A stretch of DNA of 64,000 bases from Ilumatobacter fluminis (GCF_004364865.1 NZ_SOAU01000001.1:1-64000), one strand, 5' to 3'; numbered from the stretch's first letter, positions 1 to 9,249 are shown. Program-made: numbers and translations. Notes: generated by a model from the letters alone, not told the origin.

Positions 1-24
1 GTGCGCGGCGCGTAGGCTCGGCGC

Positions 25-1314
25 ATGGGGAAGTGTTCTGTCACTGCCGGATTCGTCGCGTGCGCGTTGATCGTCGCAGCGTGTAGCTCCGACGACGAGT
101 CGTCCGACGAGACGACACCGGCCGCTGGTTCGTCGGTCGAGACGACCACGCCCGCCACGACCGAGGCTGCGCCGGAGACGACCGCTGCCCCGGCAACCAC
201 CGCCGCCCCGGAGACGACGGTCGCGCCTGAAACGACCGCCGCGCCTGAAACGACCGCCGCACCGGAGACCACGGCGGCACCCGAGACGACCGTTCCCGCC
301 CCGGCCGGCTTCGATGCGATCGGCCCCGCCGTGCAGGCGTTCGTCGACGACAACGGCCTCGACGGGGCCGGGCTCGTCGTGGTCGACCGTGAGGACGGCA
401 TCGTCCACGAGGAGTACTGGGGCGAGTTCGGCCCCGACCGTGTCTCGTACGTGGCGTCGTCGACGAAGATGATCACCGCCGGCGTCTTGCTCCGCCTCGC
501 CGACGACGGCCTGCTCGATCTCGACGCACCGATCGCCGACGCCGTCGAGTGGGGGAGCGGCAACCCCGACATCACCCCGGCGCAGCTCGTGTCGAACAGT
601 TCGGGCCTCGTCGGGCTCGGCCCCGAACCGACCTATGCGCCGTACCTCTGCCAGTTCCTTCCCGACAACGAACTCGAGGCCTGCGGCGAGACGGCGATGA
701 CGACACCCGAGGACGACGACGACATCGTCCCGCCCGACACCGAGTTCCGGTACGGCGGGGTGCAGTGGCAGATCGCCGGCGCCTTGGCCGAGGCGGTCAG
801 CGGCAAGTCGTGGGATCAGCTGATCGACGAGATCTACGTCCAGCCCTGCGGTGTCGACTCGCTCGGCTACAACAACCACTGGTTCTTCGCGAGCGGGTTC
901 GACTACCCGAGCGATCTCGACCCCGCCTCGTTGGAGCCGACCGAGAACCCGCACATGGAAGGCGGCGTCTACATCGACCCGCTCGACTACGCAGCGCTGC
1001 TCCTGATGCACCTCCGCGAGGGCGAGTGCGACGGCGGCCGGGTGCTCTCGCCCGAGGCCGTGGCCCGTGCCCACACCGACCGGGTCGCCGAGTACGGCGA
1101 CGCCGGCGACCCCGAGACCGGGTACGGCATGGGATGGTGGGTCGAGCGCGACTCCACCCGCATCCAGGACGCCGGCGCGTACGGCTCGTTCCCCTGGCTC
1201 GACACGACGAACGGCTACGGCGCCTACCTCGTGATCGAGGACGACTCCGGCACGGGTGCGCAGCTCTACCAGGAGGTCGTCCCCCTCGTCGAAGCCGCCA
1301 TGGGCGTCGCCTGA
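25..1314 (+). CDS. Lipoprotein serine hydrolase (beta-lactamase/PBP-like fold)
   Basis: Predicted surface lipoprotein of the serine beta-lactamase / penicillin-binding-protein-like hydrolase family (esterase or peptidase type; substrate unknown). A short hydrophobic leader ends in a VAAC lipobox with Cys20, followed by a Pro/Glu/Thr/Ala linker of repeated PETTAA units up to about residue 95. The catalytic domain shows the SxxK nucleophile motif as SSTK (Ser145, Lys148); at the position of the usual YxN/YxS motif it has Tyr243-Gly-Gly. At 429 aa it is full length. A TAGGCT hexamer at 13-18 ends 6 nt before the ATG, which suggests a leaderless transcript. A paralogue with the same architecture is at 55546-56802. 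Confidence 0.85.
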   Translation: MGKCSVTAGFVACALIVAACSSDDESSDETTPAAGSSVETTTPATTEAAPETTAAPATTAAPETTVAPETTAAPETTAAPETTAAPETTVPAPAGFDAIGPAVQAFVDDNGLDGAGLVVVDREDGIVHEEYWGEFGPDRVSYVASSTKMITAGVLLRLADDGLLDLDAPIADAVEWGSGNPDITPAQLVSNSSGLVGLGPEPTYAPYLCQFLPDNELEACGETAMTTPEDDDDIVPPDTEFRYGGVQWQIAGALAEAVSGKSWDQLIDEIYVQPCGVDSLGYNNHWFFASGFDYPSDLDPASLEPTENPHMEGGVYIDPLDYAALLLMHLREGECDGGRVLSPEAVARAHTDRVAEYGDAGDPETGYGMGWWVERDSTRIQDAGAYGSFPWLDTTNGYGAYLVIEDDSGTGAQLYQEVVPLVEAAMGVA

Positions 1315-2388
<1,074 letters not shown>

Positions 2389-2428
2389 CCGACTGGTCTC
2401 CCCGGCCGTCGGCCGCGAAGCTCGTGCC

Positions 2429-3307
2429 GTGATCGCCATCCGCGCCGCCGGTATCGCCGCGCTCGTCGCCCTCACCGCCTGCTCGTCGACCGATACGGTC
2501 GGCTCCACGGCGATGACGGTGTCGACGATCGACCCGTCCACGACGGTCGTCACCACGGTGGCACCGACGAGCACGACGACCACGACATCGTCGACCTCCA
2601 CGACCTCCACGACGAGTACGTCGACCACGACGAGTTCCACGACCCTCGCGCCCGCGACGACCAGCACGACGACCAGCACGATCGCGGTTGCACCGTCGAC
2701 GTCGAGCGCTGCACCCACGACGACGACCGCACCGCTCCTGCCGGGTCAGTACCCGGCCGAGGCCGGGGCGTACACCGTGCCGGTGCCGGCGTCGATCAAT
2801 CGGGGCTGGGGTGAGGGTCACGGCGGCGACTACCGGGCCGCCGACGTGTTCGCCGACTGCGGGTCGCCGATCGTCGCCCCGACCGCAGGGGTCGTGATCC
2901 AGGTCCGCCGTACCGACCGCTGGGACGCCGCCGTCGACGATCCGGCGACCAGGGGCGGCCGAACCGTCGCCATCGTCGGCGACGACGGCGTCCGTTACTA
3001 CATGGCACACTTCGACCAGATCGCCGAGGGCGTCGGCGAGGGGGTGCGGGTCGAGCCGGGCACCCTGCTTGGCACGATCGGTCTGACGGGCCGGACCGGC
3101 GGCTGCCACGTCCACGTCGGCGTCTCGCCGCCGTGTGGTGCGCTCGAATGGTCGGTGCGGCGCGGCGTGGTCTGGCCGCAGCCGTACTTCGACGCGTGGG
3201 CCGGTGGCGATGCGGTCGGCCCGGCCGACGAGGTCGCTGCCTGGGTGGCGGCGAATCCGACCGCGTGCGCCGACGCCGCTGCCGACCCGAACGCTTCGAA
3301 CGCCTGA
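2429..3307 (+). CDS. M23-family peptidase lipoprotein
   Basis: Predicted lipid-anchored zinc metallopeptidase of the LytM/M23 family, acting on peptidoglycan cross-bridges or as a degenerate regulator of amidases. I chose the GTG at 2429 because it starts a signal peptide ending in LTAC (Cys18); the frame is open further upstream but there overlaps asd. A long Thr/Ser-rich linker (about residues 20-110) leads to the peptidase domain at about 120-250. That domain contains the first zinc-ligand region (GHGGDYRAADVF) and the HxH motif CHVHVG (His227, His229). Total 292 aa. Confidence 0.82.
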   Translation: MIAIRAAGIAALVALTACSSTDTVGSTAMTVSTIDPSTTVVTTVAPTSTTTTTSSTSTTSTTSTSTTTSSTTLAPATTSTTTSTIAVAPSTSSAAPTTTTAPLLPGQYPAEAGAYTVPVPASINRGWGEGHGGDYRAADVFADCGSPIVAPTAGVVIQVRRTDRWDAAVDDPATRGGRTVAIVGDDGVRYYMAHFDQIAEGVGEGVRVEPGTLLGTIGLTGRTGGCHVHVGVSPPCGALEWSVRRGVVWPQPYFDAWAGGDAVGPADEVAAWVAANPTACADAAADPNASNA

Positions 3308-3323
3308 CGTAGGCTCCGCGACG

Positions 3324-4157
3324 ATGCCCCGATCGTTCCCGCTGCTCGCCGCCACAGTGGCGGTGGTCGTCGGCATCGGCGCGCTCGCTGCGTGGAGCAT
3401 CGGCGACGACGAACCGGTCGAGACAGCAGAGACGGTGCCGGTTGCGCCGGTCGTTCCGGTCGAGACGACCACGACCACGACGACGATCCCGGCCGACTGC
3501 GAACTCTCGGTGCGATTCGAACTGGGCGTCGTCGATCCGCAGGTCGTGTGTCTCGAGAGTCGGCTGGTGGTGGCCGGCGTCTTCAGTGGCGAGCCGGATG
3601 CGGTGTTCGACGAGCAGACCGACGCCGCCGTGCGGGCCTTCCAGGCGGCCGAATCACTGACGGTCGACGGTGTCGCCGGACCGGTGACCGCCGGCCTGCT
3701 CGGCAACTGGGCCGGCGGCCGACACGTACCGGCCGACCCCGACACCTGCCCCGACACCGGCCGCTCGGCCGTGGTCGATCGGGCGACCCAGCGCGCCTGG
3801 TTGTGCGACGACGGCGCCGTCGTCGACGAGATGCCGATGACGTCGGCGATCACCCAGCCCGACCCGGGCACCTACGAGGTGTACGCCAAGGATCAGCAGT
3901 CGTGGTCGTACATCGGCGACGAGGTCTCGACCATGACCCACTTCGTGGCGTTCACCCACGGCAAGTACCAGGGGTCACGCATCGCGTTCCACAGCGTGCC
4001 GACGTGGGGCAACGGAGACTTCGTGCAACCCCTCGACTCGCTCGGCGATCCGAGTCGCCACGGCGAATCGGCCGGGTGCATCCGAGTGTCGCCCGACGAC
4101 GCCGTCACCATCTGGAACTGGCTCACCATCGGCGACGAGGTGGTCGTCATCTCCTGA
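3324..4157 (+). CDS. L,D-transpeptidase with peptidoglycan-binding domain
   Basis: Predicted membrane-anchored YkuD-type L,D-transpeptidase that forms 3-3 peptidoglycan cross-links or attaches proteins to the wall. It has an N-terminal membrane segment (residues 6-25), a short Thr-rich linker, a PG_binding_1 repeat (about 58-115) and a C-terminal YkuD domain with the catalytic motif SAGCIRVS (Cys252). The His of the active site lies upstream in IAFHSVP. The ATG at 3324 is preceded by TAGGCT at 3310-3315, 8 nt away. Two further L,D-transpeptidases of different architecture lie at 17442-18362 and 58962-60032. Confidence 0.88.
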   Translation: MPRSFPLLAATVAVVVGIGALAAWSIGDDEPVETAETVPVAPVVPVETTTTTTTIPADCELSVRFELGVVDPQVVCLESRLVVAGVFSGEPDAVFDEQTDAAVRAFQAAESLTVDGVAGPVTAGLLGNWAGGRHVPADPDTCPDTGRSAVVDRATQRAWLCDDGAVVDEMPMTSAITQPDPGTYEVYAKDQQSWSYIGDEVSTMTHFVAFTHGKYQGSRIAFHSVPTWGNGDFVQPLDSLGDPSRHGESAGCIRVSPDDAVTIWNWLTIGDEVVVIS

Positions 4158-4164
4158 ACGATCG

Positions 4165-4210
4165 GGGGTCGGATACGTTCCGTCGGTCGCGACGAAACCG
4201 ATCCGACCCC
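4165..4210. repeat. Family A palindrome (degenerate copy)
   Basis: A 46-nt imperfect inverted repeat between convergent genes, related to the perfect copies at 18372-18417 and 23106-23151. It begins GGGGTCGGATACG and ends in GACCCC, but both arms carry substitutions. It would fold into a long hairpin in either transcript and may act as a bidirectional terminator here. Confidence 0.8.
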
Positions 4211-4234
4211 GGATCGCAGTGAAGGGGCCGTGAC

Positions 4235-6202
4235 CTACGGCGTGAGGCCCGACCACCAGCCGGCGAAGTCGGCGTTCACGGTCGTCGGGTCGTCGTTGCC
4301 GGTGAGGGCGGCGACCGCGGCCATGATGTCGGCTTCCAGGTCCCAGCCGACCGAGTTCGTCTCTTCGTAGTGGTCGTCGGTCTCGTCGAACGCTTGGCCG
4401 TACTTACACGATCCGGCCACCGCCTCGGCTGCCGGACCGTAGGCCGCCAGCAGCGACGGATCCTCGGTGATCGCCTTGCACGTCGTGCCGGCCACGCCGT
4501 CGGGGTACTCGATGGCGCCGAGGTCGTAGAGCGCCTGGCACGTTCCCGGTCCGGCCAGCTCGTCGGCCACGCAGTACACGCGGTAGTCGGAGATCGGTAC
4601 GGCGTAACCGAGTTCGTCGTTGCCGAGGCCGACCGCCCAGCGGTACTCGTCGTTCATGCGGTTCTTGACGAATCCGGACGTCTCGTAGTCGGTGCCGACG
4701 GCGTGCAGCGACAGGTCGTCGTCGTGCCAGAGCTCCGGAGTCGCGTGGTAGCCGGCCGGCAGACCGATCGTCGTCTCGGGTCCGACCTCCGCCGGGAGCC
4801 ACATCGTGCCGACCGGTCCGATCCGCAGGTACGCCACTTGTGACTTGGTGTGGTCGCCGACGCGGACCGCCCCGAGGACGGGGTCGCCGGTGCTGGCAAG
4901 TGCGTCACCCGTGCAGGTGTCGTCGTTCTTCGGGCCGGTGGCAGGGCAGGTGTAGAGCTCGCCCGGCAGGTGGCCGAGCGATGTGAAGCCGTCGGGGTTC
5001 ACGTTGAGCAGGAAGCGGAATCCGATGTTCGACATGCGCGTGTAGAACGTCTGCGTCGTGTAGTCGATCGTCGGTCGGGCGATCGGCTCGGCGTGCTCGA
5101 GCGCTCCGAGCGCGGCGTGCGCCAGCTCACGACCGACCAGGTAGGTACGACGGAAGTTTCGCTCTGTGTAGTTCGCAGCACCGATCGGTGGTTCGGCGCC
5201 GACGGGCACCGTGAAGCCGTCACCGAGCGGAGCGTCGTCGGTGACCTCCCAGACCGTCGCTCCGAGCGGGGTGATCAGGTCGCCGACGGCACCGTTGAGG
5301 AACAGGGTCTCGCCGCCGAGTTCGTCGCTGATGATCCGGCTCGCCCAGCCCGGGAAGTCGGCCGTGAAGTAACGGTCCTGTGCGCTGCAGTCGTCGACCA
5401 GGCCGAGCACGACACAGTCGTCGGCGATCGCCTCGACCGGCGGTGACCAGAACAGGGTGACCTCGGGGTGGTTGCCCCAGAACAGCATCGTGGCGATCGT
5501 GTCGCCGTTGGTCGCCGTGGCACGCAACACGCCGAGCGTCGGATCGAGCACCTGCGGATCACGCGAGTCGCGCAGGCCGAAGTAGTGCTCGGTCTCGGCG
5601 ACGTCGAGGCGGGCCGGCCGCATCGAACCGATGGCGTCGACGACGGCATCGGCCGCCTGATCGATCATCAGGTCGTACCACTCGTGGTTGACGTCGAACG
5701 CCGTGTCGGGACCGTGGTGGTTGTGATCGGCGTGGATCGCCAGATCGAGTCGGTCGACGACGCTCGCGGGCAGGCGTGCCTCGACGGCGGCGTGGATCGC
5801 CTCGGCGTCGGGTCGCAGGATCATGTAGAGGTTGGCGGCCAGCACGACGGTGATGTCCTTGCCCTGCTGCTCCTCGAACGCGACGGCCTGCACGCGCATG
5901 TCGTCGTGGACCCAGTAGCCGTTGTCGTCGCCGTTACCGACCGACACCAGCCCCTGGTCCCACGCCGGGATCGGCAGACCCGGCGAGTACGGATCGTTCG
6001 GATCCGGGTCGACCTGGTCGAGATAGTCGTGGCTGCCGGCGACGGTCGGCAGCACCGACCTCGACGCCGCACCGACCTTCACGACGGGCGGGCCGCCCTT
6101 CGGGCCGCCGCCTTTGCCGCCGGCGTTGCCGCCCGGTGCTGCAACCGCCGGTGTCGCCACGCTTGCCGCCACCAGGGCGAGCGCGAGTATCCGCTTGAAC
6201 AT
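4235..6202 (-). CDS. Secreted neutral-ceramidase-like protein
   Basis: Predicted exported protein of 655 aa with a clear signal peptide (residues 1-22, ending AVAA) and a short Gly/Lys-rich segment. The mature N-terminus (VKVGAASRSVLPTV) and the His-rich stretch HADHNHHGPDT resemble the neutral/alkaline non-lysosomal ceramidase N-terminal domain, in which a comparable His cluster binds the catalytic zinc; a later WGNHPEVT motif fits the same reading. Actual substrate is unknown. A GAGGGGG ribosome-binding site precedes the ATG, so this gene is leadered. It converges with the L,D-transpeptidase gene. Confidence 0.6.
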   Translation of the reverse strand: MFKRILALALVAASVATPAVAAPGGNAGGKGGGPKGGPPVVKVGAASRSVLPTVAGSHDYLDQVDPDPNDPYSPGLPIPAWDQGLVSVGNGDDNGYWVHDDMRVQAVAFEEQQGKDITVVLAANLYMILRPDAEAIHAAVEARLPASVVDRLDLAIHADHNHHGPDTAFDVNHEWYDLMIDQAADAVVDAIGSMRPARLDVAETEHYFGLRDSRDPQVLDPTLGVLRATATNGDTIATMLFWGNHPEVTLFWSPPVEAIADDCVVLGLVDDCSAQDRYFTADFPGWASRIISDELGGETLFLNGAVGDLITPLGATVWEVTDDAPLGDGFTVPVGAEPPIGAANYTERNFRRTYLVGRELAHAALGALEHAEPIARPTIDYTTQTFYTRMSNIGFRFLLNVNPDGFTSLGHLPGELYTCPATGPKNDDTCTGDALASTGDPVLGAVRVGDHTKSQVAYLRIGPVGTMWLPAEVGPETTIGLPAGYHATPELWHDDDLSLHAVGTDYETSGFVKNRMNDEYRWAVGLGNDELGYAVPISDYRVYCVADELAGPGTCQALYDLGAIEYPDGVAGTTCKAITEDPSLLAAYGPAAEAVAGSCKYGQAFDETDDHYEETNSVGWDLEADIMAAVAALTGNDDPTTVNADFAGWWSGLTP

Positions 6203-6271
6203 CTGAACCCCCTCAGTTCGATGACCACCACTATCGCACGACCCCGGACGCCGTCGAACCGGACCGACGAG

Positions 6272-6351
6272 CAGATGGGGTCAGGCACCTTCTGTTCAGC
6301 CGTCGGTGGTGTCGCAGGGTTCTCGCAACAGAAGGTGCCTGACCCCATCTG
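6272..6351. repeat. Family B perfect inverted repeat, 25-nt arms
   Basis: Arms at 6272-6296 and 6327-6351 are perfect reverse complements containing GGGGTCAGGCACCTTCTGTT, separated by a 30-nt loop. The element abuts the stop codon of the CYTH gene (6352) and lies upstream of the ceramidase-like gene. Elements with a GGGGTCAGGCACC core recur in unrelated bacterial genomes and are thought to be mobile palindromes; that link is from memory, not shown here. Confidence 0.9.
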
Positions 6352-6807
6352 TTACTCGGGCCAACCGTGGCGGGCGAGGGCAGCGTTGGTGTAGCGGCTG
6401 TCGTCGGTGACCTCGGTGCCGAACCAGTCGGGCGGATCGAACCGTGCGGCGGCGTCGGTGTCGGGGAACTCGACCTCGACGATCACCCGGCCGGCGAGGT
6501 CGCCGTCGAACAGGTCGAGTTCGGCGGTGTGTCCGTTGCCGAGGTCGAGTTCGTGGCGGCGCTTCTCGATGCGCAGCTCGGTCGGCTGCTGCCAGAGCGC
6601 GTCGAACTCCTCGTCGGTGAGTTCGCGTTCGATCTCGGTGCGGGCGAGGCCGCTGCCGGCCTTGATCGTGAGGATCCGCGCCGAGTTCTTGCGGCGCACG
6701 CGCACCGACACCGGCTCGGTCACGAGGTACGCCTGCTCGATCCGGACGGGGGTCGGCAGGTCGTCCGGCACCCGCTCGACGAGGAAGCGGCGTTCGATCT
6801 CGATCAT
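6352..6807 (-). CDS. CYTH-domain protein
   Basis: Small soluble protein (151 aa) of the CYTH (CyaB/thiamine-triphosphatase-like) superfamily, whose members hydrolyse or cyclise phosphoanhydrides in a beta-barrel tunnel; probable inorganic triphosphatase. The signature ExExR is seen as EIERR at residues 3-7, followed by the alternating basic and acidic strands typical of the tunnel (VRVRRK, EIERELTDEE, RIEKRRHELD, VEVEF). It is the second gene of a probable operon with the MazG-like gene, whose stop codon is 13 nt upstream. Confidence 0.85.
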   Translation of the reverse strand: MIEIERRFLVERVPDDLPTPVRIEQAYLVTEPVSVRVRRKNSARILTIKAGSGLARTEIERELTDEEFDALWQQPTELRIEKRRHELDLGNGHTAELDLFDGDLAGRVIVEVEFPDTDAAARFDPPDWFGTEVTDDSRYTNAALARHGWPE

Positions 6808-6820
6808 GACGTCGCCTCCG

Positions 6821-7099
6821 TCAGCAGTCGCAGGGGATCGCGTCGCACTTCGGGCACCCGTTCCGGTATCGGTCGACCACCGTCGTCAGGTCGACGTCGA
6901 CCTGGTTGGCCAGGGTCGCCACCCACGCGAGCACGTCGGAGAATTCGTGCTCGATCTCGGCACGCGTGCCCTTGCGGACCGCCTGCGCCAGCTCGCCCAG
7001 TTCTTCGCACAACCAGGCCACGGTGGGAGCGACGCCACGGTCGCGGTCCCGCTCTCCGTAGGTGCGTTCGATCACGTCTTGCAGCTCGACCAGGTTCAC
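6821..7099 (-). CDS. MazG-like nucleotide pyrophosphohydrolase
   Basis: Small all-alpha NTP pyrophosphohydrolase of 92 aa, likely clearing non-canonical or damaged nucleotides. The metal-binding motifs are EELGE and, after a spacer, EFSDVLAW (ExxD). The C-terminus carries CPKC and CDC, an unusual Cys-rich tail. I take the GTG at 7099 as start: it opens the conserved VNLVELQDVIE helix and is preceded on the minus strand by TACGGT 7 nt away. Frame extension further upstream has no MazG similarity and overlaps the divergent DAG-kinase-like gene. Confidence 0.82.
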   Translation of the reverse strand: MNLVELQDVIERTYGERDRDRGVAPTVAWLCEELGELAQAVRKGTRAEIEHEFSDVLAWVATLANQVDVDLTTVVDRYRNGCPKCDAIPCDC

Positions 7100-7156
7100 C
7101 TGCCCGACCGTACCGGTTGTCGTTTGAGCGGCCCGCACCACGGGCACCTCATCAGC

Positions 7157-8005
7157 ATGGGAACCGAAAAGCGAGCGGTCGTGAACCCCGAACGAACCGA
7201 CGCCGCCGACGAACTCGTCGATCGGGTCGAGGTCGACACCGAGCAACCCGACGACCCGTCCGAGATCGCCGAACGGGCCGCCGACGCAGCCGTCGACCCC
7301 GCCGTCGACGTCGTCGCGGCGGTCGGTGGTGACGGCACCCAGCGGACCGTCGCCGAAGCGATCGCCGGATCGGACACCGAGTTGGCGATCGTGCCGGGCG
7401 GCACCGTCAACCTGCTCGGCCGCGTTCACGGCATCGAGTCGGTCGAGGACGCCGCCGACGCGATCGAACGTGGCGAGGCGCACCCGTTCGATCTGGCGCG
7501 GTGTGACGGCCACGCCTACCTGCTCAACTCGAGCAGTGGTCTCGACGCCGCGATGATCGCAGCGGTCGACGACCGTGCGAAGCGCTTCGGGCGCGCCGGC
7601 TACACCGCCATGGGCCTGCTCGAACTGATCCGCGCGAAGCCGTCCCACGTCTCCGTCGTGGTCGACGGCGAGACCGTGTTCGACGACGACGCCCTCACCG
7701 TGATGGTGCTCAACGTCGGCGAGCGAGGCTCGGCGTCGTTCCGCATCGCCCCCGACGCCGCCACCGACGACGGACTGCTCGACGTCGTGGTGATCACCGG
7801 CTCGCGCCGGTCCTACCTGCGGGCCGGGTGGTCCCGGTTCCGCAAGCGTCTTCCCGCCGACGCCGATGCCCGCTTCACGCAGGGTCGCGAGATCGAGGTG
7901 CGATGGGCCGGCGAGGTGGCCGTGCAGTGCGACGGTGATCCGGTCGAGCCCCGCAGCACGATCCGGTACACGGTCGAACCCGGCGCCGTCGCCATCCGGT
8001 CGTGA
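7157..8005 (+). CDS. Diacylglycerol-kinase/NAD-kinase-fold lipid kinase
   Basis: Cytosolic or membrane-associated kinase of the DAGK catalytic-domain family (282 aa), phosphorylating diacylglycerol or a related lipid with ATP. The nucleotide motif GGDGT is at residues 57-61 and PGGTVNLL follows about 25 residues later, matching the GT-N motif. The C-terminal beta-sandwich region (FRIAPDAATDDGLLDVVVI and VQCDGD) is typical. The N-terminus (VVNPERTDAADELV) is shortened relative to the usual VNP-SG region. It is divergent from mazG and lies immediately upstream of the glutathione peroxidase gene (26-nt gap). Confidence 0.85.
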   Translation: MGTEKRAVVNPERTDAADELVDRVEVDTEQPDDPSEIAERAADAAVDPAVDVVAAVGGDGTQRTVAEAIAGSDTELAIVPGGTVNLLGRVHGIESVEDAADAIERGEAHPFDLARCDGHAYLLNSSSGLDAAMIAAVDDRAKRFGRAGYTAMGLLELIRAKPSHVSVVVDGETVFDDDALTVMVLNVGERGSASFRIAPDAATDDGLLDVVVITGSRRSYLRAGWSRFRKRLPADADARFTQGREIEVRWAGEVAVQCDGDPVEPRSTIRYTVEPGAVAIRS

Positions 8006-8018
8006 GCGGTCCGCCCGC

Positions 8019-8024
8019 TACAGT
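8019..8024 (+). promoter_or_regulatory. Predicted -10 element for gpx, leaderless
   Basis: TACAGT, 7 nt upstream of the ATG at 8032. Position and sequence match the TAnnnT boxes seen before many start codons in the window, so the gpx transcript probably starts at or next to the A of the ATG. Confidence 0.6.
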
Positions 8025-8031
8025 CGCAGAC

Positions 8032-8505
8032 ATGTCATCGATCTATGACCTCCAGATGACGAGCATCACCGGTGAGCAGGTCGACTTCGACCAGTTCCGC
8101 GACCAGGTGCTCCTCATCGTCAACGTCGCCAGCGCTTGAGGCCTCACCCCTCAGTACGCAGGTCTGCGTGCGCTCCACCACGAGTTCGACGACGTCCAGG
8201 TGCTCGGGTTCCCGTGCAACCAGTTCGGCGCCCAAGAGCCGGGCTCGGAAGAGGAGATCCTCGAGTTCGTGCGGTCGAAGTTCGACGTCGACTTCCCGAT
8301 GTTCGCCAAGATCGAGGTGAACGGCGACGGCGCCGCACCGCTGTACCAGCTCCTCAAGAGCGAGCAGCCGGGCGACGGCGACAGCGCCGACATCACCTGG
8401 AACTTCGAGAAGTTCCTGGTCGACAAGCAGGGCAACGTCGTTCGACGCTTCGCCCCGCCGACGACGCCCGAAGAGGTCGGCGCCGTCATCGGCGAGTACC
8501 GCTGA
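8032..8505 (+). CDS. Selenocysteine-containing glutathione peroxidase (TGA at 8137-8139 = Sec36)
   Basis: Thiol/glutathione-type peroxidase reducing H2O2 and organic hydroperoxides. From ATG 8032 the frame reads to NVASA, meets TGA at codon 36, and continues without interruption as GLTPQYAGL and onward to the TGA stop at 8503-8505. The family motif is NVAS-x-(U/C)-G-x-TPQY, so the TGA sits exactly on the catalytic Sec/Cys. The remaining tetrad motifs are intact downstream: FGAQEPG (Gln) and WNFEKFLVD (Trp, Asn). Total 157 residues, normal for bacterial GPx. A SECIS-like hairpin follows the TGA (8154-8171). A nonsense pseudogene is possible but unlikely given the exact position and otherwise undamaged sequence. 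Peroxide-defence neighbours are ahpC and ahpF about 0.7-2 kb downstream. Confidence 0.9.
8154..8171 (+). promoter_or_regulatory. Bacterial SECIS-like hairpin for Sec36 of gpx
   Basis: Stem GTACGCA (8154-8160) pairs with TGCGTGC (8165-8171), including one G-U pair, and closes a four-nucleotide loop GGUC (8161-8164). The loop begins 21 nt after the TGA, within the range known for bacterial SECIS elements. The apical GCA-GGUC-UGC matches, as I recall it, the SelB-binding tip of the E. coli fdhF SECIS. It lies inside the coding region, as bacterial SECIS elements do. Confidence 0.8.
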
Positions 8506-8536
8506 CCCCACCCGGCGAGACCCGGAGAGAGCAGTC

Positions 8537-9121
8537 ATGAACGGTCCGTCGCGTTGGAGCGCCGCATCCGGCGTCCAGCGCGGCGCCGACTACGACGAGC
8601 GCTGGGCCCGGATGGAGGCCGCCGGTGTCTCGATCCACGGCGAGGCCGACTTCATCGGCCGGTACGAGCCGTCATCGGTCCTCGACGCCGGCTGCGGCAC
8701 CGGCCGCGTCGCCATCGAGTTGGCACGCCGCGGGGTCGACGTCGTCGGGGTCGACCTCGATCCCCCGATGCTCGAAGCCGCCCGCGAGAAGGCGCCCGAC
8801 CTCGAGTGGGTCGCCGCCGACCTGCGAACCGTCGATCTCGGTCGTCGGTTCGACGTCGTGGCCGCCCCCGGCAACGTCATGATCTTCCTCGCGCCCGGCA
8901 CCGAGCGCGAGGTCGTCGCCAACCTGGCGCGCCACCTCGAGCCGGACGGCGTGCTCGTCGCCGGATTCCAGCTCGGCGGCCGCTACGACCTGCAGCATTA
9001 CGACGTCGACTGCGACGCCGCCGGCCTCACCCTCGTCGAGCGCTTCGCCACGTGGGAGGGCGCCCCGTGGCACCACGGCGGCGACTACGCCGTCAGCGCC
9101 CACCGCCCGGCGAAGGCGTGA
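8537..9121 (+). CDS. Class I SAM-dependent methyltransferase
   Basis: Soluble small-molecule methyltransferase of 194 aa; substrate unknown. Motif I is VLDAGCGTGRVAIEL (about residues 51-65), followed by the acidic motif II GVDLDPPML and the motif for adenine contact AADLRTVDL. The C-terminal half shows the usual PDGVLVAGF strand. It starts 31 nt after the gpx stop on the same strand and may be cotranscribed with it. Its stop codon lies inside a strong hairpin (9116-9156) that probably terminates the transcript before ahpC. Confidence 0.85.
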   Translation: MNGPSRWSAASGVQRGADYDERWARMEAAGVSIHGEADFIGRYEPSSVLDAGCGTGRVAIELARRGVDVVGVDLDPPMLEAAREKAPDLEWVAADLRTVDLGRRFDVVAAPGNVMIFLAPGTEREVVANLARHLEPDGVLVAGFQLGGRYDLQHYDVDCDAAGLTLVERFATWEGAPWHHGGDYAVSAHRPAKA

Positions 9122-9156
9122 ACAAACTGCGGAACTATTCCGCAGTTCGTTCACGC
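9116..9156 (+). terminator. Hairpin at the methyltransferase stop codon
   Basis: GCGTGAAC and AACTGCGGAA on the left pair with TTCCGCAGTT and GTTCACGC on the right, with one bulged base per arm and a 3-4 nt loop. It overlaps the TGA stop at 9119-9121. There is no U-tract, but the stability and position between two transcription units favour a terminator. Confidence 0.65.
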
Positions 9157-9176
9157 ATTCCGACGACTCGCACGTC

Positions 9177-9213
9177 ATAGGTTCGGGTTATCGATGTCAT
9201 AGGGCGAATCGAA
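9177..9213 (+). promoter_or_regulatory. OxyR-like tetrad upstream of ahpC
   Basis: Four tetranucleotides at exact 7-nt intervals: ATAG (9177-9180), TTAT (9188-9191), ATAG (9199-9202), CGAA (9210-9213). The OxyR consensus is ATAG-N7-CTAT-N7-ATAG-N7-CTAT; three of four boxes fit well and the last fits poorly. The site directly abuts a candidate -35 (TTGTCG, 9214-9219), as expected for OxyR activation. Confidence 0.5.
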
Positions 9214-9242
9214 TTGTCGGATGACCTGGTGGTTCGTAGAGT
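9214..9242 (+). promoter_or_regulatory. Predicted ahpC promoter, leaderless
   Basis: TTGTCG (9214-9219) and TAGAGT (9237-9242) are separated by 17 nt. The -10 ends 7 nt before the ATG at 9250, so the mRNA is expected to begin at the start codon. Confidence 0.55.
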
Positions 9243-9249
9243 GGAGTCC

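Noticed and set aside
4850-5446. Plus-strand reading frames within the ceramidase-like gene
   Set aside because: Low-complexity Arg/Val-rich translations without motifs, opposite a coherent signal-peptide protein.
8032-8505. gpx as a nonsense-mutated pseudogene
   Set aside because: The stop is precisely the Sec/Cys codon, the rest of the frame is intact to a natural stop, and a SECIS-like hairpin follows. A random nonsense mutation would rarely fall there.
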